10,257 nucleotides of DNA from an uncultured Dorea sp. Lineage in GTDB: Bacteria > Bacillota > Clostridia > Lachnospirales > Lachnospiraceae. Below the pieces are notes generated by a model, which worked only from the letters and a program-made list of their open reading frames with translations, was not told the origin of the DNA and did not search any database. Of the stretch, positions 7,223-10,257 are shown in pieces. Where the stretch lies: positions 1 through 10,257 of the forward strand of contig CAJTYU010000050.1 in assembly GCA_910584095.1 (NCBI GenBank), in the 5' to 3' direction. A program made the translations under genes and the position numbers. Position 1 is the first letter of the stretch. Every line of letters starts with the position of its first letter.

Positions 7223-8422
7223 TTAGGCGGTGAATCCTAATAATGATTCTTGAAATGCTTTAGTCGAGGGCATTTCCCAGGCATCAAGATGTTGCAGCAT
7301 CATGATGCCGCAGAGGCGGCAGTACCACATCTTCGTAGAGCGGTGCCTGCCGTCTTCTAATTTATAGTCTTCTTTCTCACGTTTGTTAGAGTGTTCCGCG
7401 GAAGTCCTTCCGTATTTCGCCGGTGAACAGGGATGCTCACAGAAACATCCACGTTTCCGGTTCGACTTAGGATATCGGTATTTTGCCCGGTGTTTGGCAG
7501 CCTCATATCCATCTTTGTGCATACGTAAGCCCAACTTACAGACTGGAACACCATCGTCATCAATGGTGAAGTCGTCCTTATAGGTAAAATGTCCGGTATG
7601 ACCGGGGTTGAGGTCGATAAAAGGAGTTATATTTTCCCGTCTGCAGTATTAACAGCATAAGCATCATGTGCGGAATCCAGAAGGAGTTTCTCAATACGGA
7701 ATTCCGGGAGATATGCTTTCATGGTGAAAAAGAAATGGAGAAAGGAAAGCATGTCATGCCGGGAAGCGCGCTCTAAAAGAGGAAATACAGGAAGGTCACT
7801 GCAGGAATCGGAAGCCACATACACGTAGAGATGGTAACCGAAGAAATAGCATTCCCGGTGAGAGTCCCATCCCCAGTTACAGTCGGGTTGGGAATAATGA
7901 CGTTTACAGTTACAGGAAGGGCAGCCATTTTTCCGATAGTCGCAGATCTGCTTTTTCCGTTGCAGTGCCGAGGTACGTACAGGAGTGCCGTCTCCGGCAA
8001 GAGCCAAATGATCTGGATTGATCAACCCCTTGCGGATGGAAAGATCCAGGAACTGCTGCTGATAAAGCCGGAAAACGAGAGAAAAAGGATTTTGTGGTTT
8101 TAAATGCCAGCGTTCCAACAGAGGAAGAAGTTTTGAAGCTATGCTGGAAGAATCGCAGGGAGTCTTATCGCCTTTCTTTTTGCCCTTAGGGGGCTTCATT
8201 TTGGGAACGCAGCATACAGGAAGGGAGCCTTGGTTCCGGGCCAAAAACAGAGTAACATTCCTTCATAATGGAATCCGTCAGGGAAAGATCAAGATACCAG
8301 AACTGCACGATATAGTTCCAGGTGCTTTTTGGAAGCACAAAGGGATCAGGATAAAATTTAAGGAACTCGGATACGAAAGTATTCTGATAGGCGGCATGGC
8401 CGCCGGGATTTATAGGTAACAA
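7223..8422 (-). pseudogene. Decayed DDE-type IS transposase
   Basis: Reading leftward from a TTG start at 8422, with GGAGG at 8435-8431 and an 8-base spacer, three pieces of one transposase appear. The N-terminal piece runs to about 8200, where the frame is lost. A middle piece in another frame runs to a stop at 7627 and carries GDGTPVRTS with a likely catalytic Asp (codon 7992-7990) and LLLDSAHDAY with a second Asp (7677-7675). A last piece reopens near 7648 after a one-base frameshift and ends at 7223 with TSAEHSNKREKEDYKLE, holding a likely catalytic Glu (7396-7394), then RHRSTKMWYCRL. The jump from AKYGR straight to TSAEHSNKRE suggests a further in-frame deletion. The layout fits IS4/IS5/IS1182-like DDE enzymes; the exact family is not certain. 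I found no convincing terminal inverted repeats, so the element ends are undefined. No functional enzyme can be made from this copy. Confidence 0.85.
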
Positions 8423-8472
8423 AAAAATCGCCTCCAGTCGATTGAAATTTTTTTATACGGGAGGAAATGGTA

Positions 8473-9549
8473 ATGACAAGAATAGACAGAATTATGAAAG
8501 CGATGGAGGAACAGGGATTATCGCAGATGCTGGTTGCAGATCCGGTATCGGTCTTTTACATGACAGGGATTCAGGTAGATCCGGGAGAGCGGTTTTATGG
8601 GATGCTGCTTAAGAAAAGCGGAGAGCACGTGTTGTTTTTGAACCGTTTGTTCACCATCCCGGAGGGAACGGGATTCGAAAAGGTTTGGTACAGCGATACA
8701 GATCCGGTGATGGATTATGTGAAGGAGCATGTGGATGCTTCGGAGGTATTGGGAGTGGACAAGGATCTGAAGGCAAGGTTCCTTCTGCCGCTGATGGAAG
8801 GAAAAGAAACGAACAAATTTGTAAATGCTTCTCGGGCGGTTGATTTGACGCGGGGAATCAAGGACACGGAGGAGCAGGAGAAGATGCGCGCGGCTTCAGC
8901 GATCAACGATCAGGCGATGGAAAGGCTGTATGGATTGGTGAAGGAAGGGACAACGGAAAAAGAAATCGCAGATCAGCTGCTTGGGATTTATCAGGAGTTA
9001 GGCGCGGAGGATTTCTCCTTCCAGCCGATCGTATCTTTTGGGGCAAACGCGGCGGATCCCCACCATATGCCGGATGATACCGTTCTTCGTCTGGGAGACG
9101 CGGTGCTCTTTGACGTGGGCTGTGTCAGAAACCAGTATTGTTCGGATATGACCAGAACCTTTTATTATGGGGAGGCATCGGAGAAGAACCGGGAAATTTA
9201 TGAGCTGGTACGGAGGGCTAACGAAGCGGCTATTGCAAAGATTAAGCCGGGCGTGCCTTTGTGCGAGCTGGACAGAACGGCCAGAGCGATCATTACAGAG
9301 GCGGGATACGGCGAGAACTTTAATCATCGTCTGGGGCATTTTATCGGGTTATCCGAGCATGAATTTGGAGACGTATCTCTTGCAAATGATAGGGCGGCAG
9401 AGCCTGGGATGATTTTTTCAATAGAACCGGGTATCTATCTGGCCGGAGAGACTGGGGTGCGTATCGAGGACTTGGTTCTCGTAACGGAAGAGGGAGCGGA
9501 GGTGCTGAATCTTTATCCCAAAACCTTGAAGATTATTGATGAAAAGTAA
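8473..9549 (+). CDS. M24B family Xaa-Pro-type aminopeptidase/dipeptidase
   Basis: A 358-residue cytoplasmic metallopeptidase with the two-domain layout of PepP/PepQ enzymes: a creatinase-type N-terminal domain (about 1-125) and a pita-bread catalytic domain (about 130-358). The five metal ligands are all present: Asp214 (LFDVGC), Asp225 (CSDMTRT), His289 (HRLGHFIGL), Glu318 (SIEPG) and Glu332 (VRIEDL). His197 in the PHH motif fits the conserved active-site histidine. It should remove N-terminal residues before proline or split Xaa-Pro dipeptides using two Mn or similar ions; which of the two activities cannot be told from sequence. I choose the ATG at 8473, 8 bases after GGGAGG (8459-8464); the ATG at 8467 is only 2 bases from it. 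Family length is normal. The gene starts directly next to the transposase remnant, and no clear native promoter is visible, so its original upstream region may have been displaced. No terminator follows. Confidence 0.93.
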   Translation: MTRIDRIMKAMEEQGLSQMLVADPVSVFYMTGIQVDPGERFYGMLLKKSGEHVLFLNRLFTIPEGTGFEKVWYSDTDPVMDYVKEHVDASEVLGVDKDLKARFLLPLMEGKETNKFVNASRAVDLTRGIKDTEEQEKMRAASAINDQAMERLYGLVKEGTTEKEIADQLLGIYQELGAEDFSFQPIVSFGANAADPHHMPDDTVLRLGDAVLFDVGCVRNQYCSDMTRTFYYGEASEKNREIYELVRRANEAAIAKIKPGVPLCELDRTARAIITEAGYGENFNHRLGHFIGLSEHEFGDVSLANDRAAEPGMIFSIEPGIYLAGETGVRIEDLVLVTEEGAEVLNLYPKTLKIIDEK

Positions 9550-9655
9550 GGAGGGGATTACTTAACTTAAAGATAACATATACATACAGCCTGCTGGTAC
9601 ATTGCTTGCAGATACCCCGCAGAAACCAAACCATACAGAAGAGGAGTTTTTGCAT

Positions 9656-10080
9656 ATGAAATCACTATTTGAACAGTTGGGCGGCACATACCACGAAGAA
9701 AATGGGTATCTTATCCCAGATTTAAGATTACCCGCCGAAGAAGAACAGCCAATAGGCACATGGGGGTGAGCGAGTGCCAGTGGCACTCAAGCTGCGAACC
9801 GACCGAGACGACAGGCGAGAAAGCGGCATCTGGGCTATCTGAAGCAGCACCGCAGGGTTACATACATCAATCTTCTCACAAGCGGTAGGCTCAACGCCTA
9901 TCTTGTAGATGTAGACAGGCAGGCACAGGAACGATTTGAAAGGCTCATAGAGGGCATGAAACAGGCACAGGGCATAACAAACAGCTAAAGGCAGAAAATG
10001 CCTTAGAATGGACAGGACGGCTCAACAATATAAGGGCGTGTGCGAGGGAGATTGTGAACGAAGAAATCATTTTCGCATAA
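9656..10080 (+). pseudogene. tnpV: Broken tnpV-like mobile-element gene
   Basis: Pieces match the small TnpV family of clostridial transposons and integrative elements, whose biochemical role is unknown. The ATG at 9656 follows GAGGAG (9641-9646). The first 37 codons (MKSLFEQLGGTYHEENGYLI to IGTWG) end at TGA 9767-9769. The conserved core resumes in the same frame at 9824 (RHLGYLKQHRRVTYINLLTS) and runs to QGIT. A single missing base between 9979 and 9980 then breaks the frame; reading on in the shifted frame restores the expected tail (QLKAENALEW to EEIIFA) and the natural stop TAA at 10078-10080. The gene is therefore dead by two lesions. The frame is also open upstream from 9566 (DNIYIQPAGTLLADTPQKP), perhaps an older longer start or the end of a lost neighbour. 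No relaxase or recombinase lies in the window. Confidence 0.82.
9767..9823 (+). other. 57-nt extra segment in tnpV with a palindrome
   Basis: These 57 bases lie between two parts of tnpV that are adjacent or nearly adjacent in family members as I know them. The segment starts with an in-frame TGA and keeps the frame (19 codons). It contains the palindrome GAGTGCCA-G-TGGCACTC at 9772-9788, and AGCG occurs at both ends (9769-9772 and 9822-9825). I do not recognise it as a known intron or element. Confidence 0.55.
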
Positions 10081-10089
10081 GTAAGTGTT

Positions 10090-10123
10090 GACGGCAGAGC
10101 GTAATCTTTGCCGTCATTTTTTA
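10090..10123 (+). terminator. Rho-independent terminator after tnpV remnant
   Basis: GACGGCA (10090-10096) pairs with TGCCGTC (10109-10115); the stem extends to 10 bp with one G-T pair and a 6-base loop, and the run of six T at 10117-10122 follows. It lies 9 bases after the original tnpV stop. Confidence 0.88.
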
Positions 10124-10186
10124 TGTAAGTCTTTTTGAATCTTTCCGAAGTTAGTTGAAATAAAGCTTTTATCAAATGGGAAAACA

Positions 10187-10195
10187 TGGTATAAT
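10187..10195 (+). promoter_or_regulatory. Extended -10 promoter of the right-edge gene
   Basis: TGG plus a consensus TATAAT (10190-10195) gives an extended -10. The -35 is weak (TTTTAT at 10167-10172, 17-base spacing). Transcription would start near 10202, about 30 bases before the next start codon. Confidence 0.7.
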
Positions 10196-10232
10196 AAGCA
10201 TGAATTTTAAAGCGTTTGCGGGAGTGGATACC

Positions 10233-10257
10233 ATGGATGAATTTATCAAGGAGCTTG
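10233..10257 (+). CDS. Start of an unidentified gene, cut by the window edge
   Basis: An ATG at 10233 is preceded by GGAG at 10221-10224 with an 8-base spacer and a good promoter upstream. Only the first eight residues (MDEFIKEL) are visible, too few to name a product. The terminator at 10090-10123 separates it from the tnpV remnant, so it is an independent transcription unit, probably resident chromosome rather than the mobile element. Confidence 0.6.

Noticed and set aside
7831..8419. Plus-strand open frames across the transposase remnant
   Set aside because: The minus strand reads as transposase with DDE residues; the + frames are shadows with no family match that I can see.
7140..8458. 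Terminal inverted repeats of the insertion sequence
   Set aside because: I compared both ends by eye and found no convincing matching repeat or target duplication, so none is reported.
9767..9823. Group II or group I intron inside tnpV
   Set aside because: At 57 bases it is far too short and lacks a domain V-like structure or other intron core.
9760..9893. Programmed -1 frameshift at the GGGGG run in tnpV making a longer product
   Set aside because: The -1 frame gives about 40 residues unlike TnpV and then stops, while the true core resumes in the original frame.

Overview
The window looks like chromosomal DNA from a Gram-positive anaerobe of the class Clostridia, probably Lachnospiraceae-like. 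The grounds are moderate GC content, strong AGGAG-type ribosome binding sites, a CIRCE operator, an HtpG with clostridial-type acidic insertions, and a TnpV-type mobile-element gene. No species is claimed. Four genes look intact, all on the + strand: an ABC ATPase, its large permease, htpG and an M24B peptidase. Between and after them lies a decayed accessory zone.

Positions 1-247 hold an unresolved edge fragment and the leader of the transporter operon. Positions 248-4356 encode a two-gene MacB/FtsX-type (type VII) ABC transporter: a LolD/MacB-like ATPase and a 1129-residue permease. The permease has two FtsX modules, and its first extracellular domain carries a coiled-coil region of about 310 residues. 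The design suggests mechanical work at the cell surface rather than simple solute transport, but the substrate is unknown. Positions 4357-4536 hold a perfect CIRCE operator (HrcA binding site), a good sigma-A promoter and a leader for htpG (4537-6609), so htpG is probably under HrcA heat-shock control.

Positions 6610-8458 are a scar region. They contain the C-terminal end of a DppC/OppC-type peptide ABC permease, a very compact promoter plus terminator, a separate hairpin, and a minus-strand DDE transposase broken by at least one frameshift and two apparent deletions. Positions 8473-9549 encode an intact M24B Xaa-Pro-type peptidase whose ribosome binding site lies just beyond the transposase start region.

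Positions 9550-10130 hold a broken tnpV-like gene (a small protein of clostridial mobile elements). It carries a 57-nt extra segment with an in-frame stop and a 17-bp palindrome, plus a one-base deletion. It is followed by a good terminator. At the right edge an extended -10 promoter drives the start of an unidentified gene that runs off the window.

I see no CRISPR array, tRNA, rRNA or defence system, and no clearly new multi-gene system. The most interesting items are the rod-like coiled coil of the permease, the HrcA operator on htpG, the 57-nt hairpin-bearing insert in tnpV, and the compact promoter-terminator unit near 7000.
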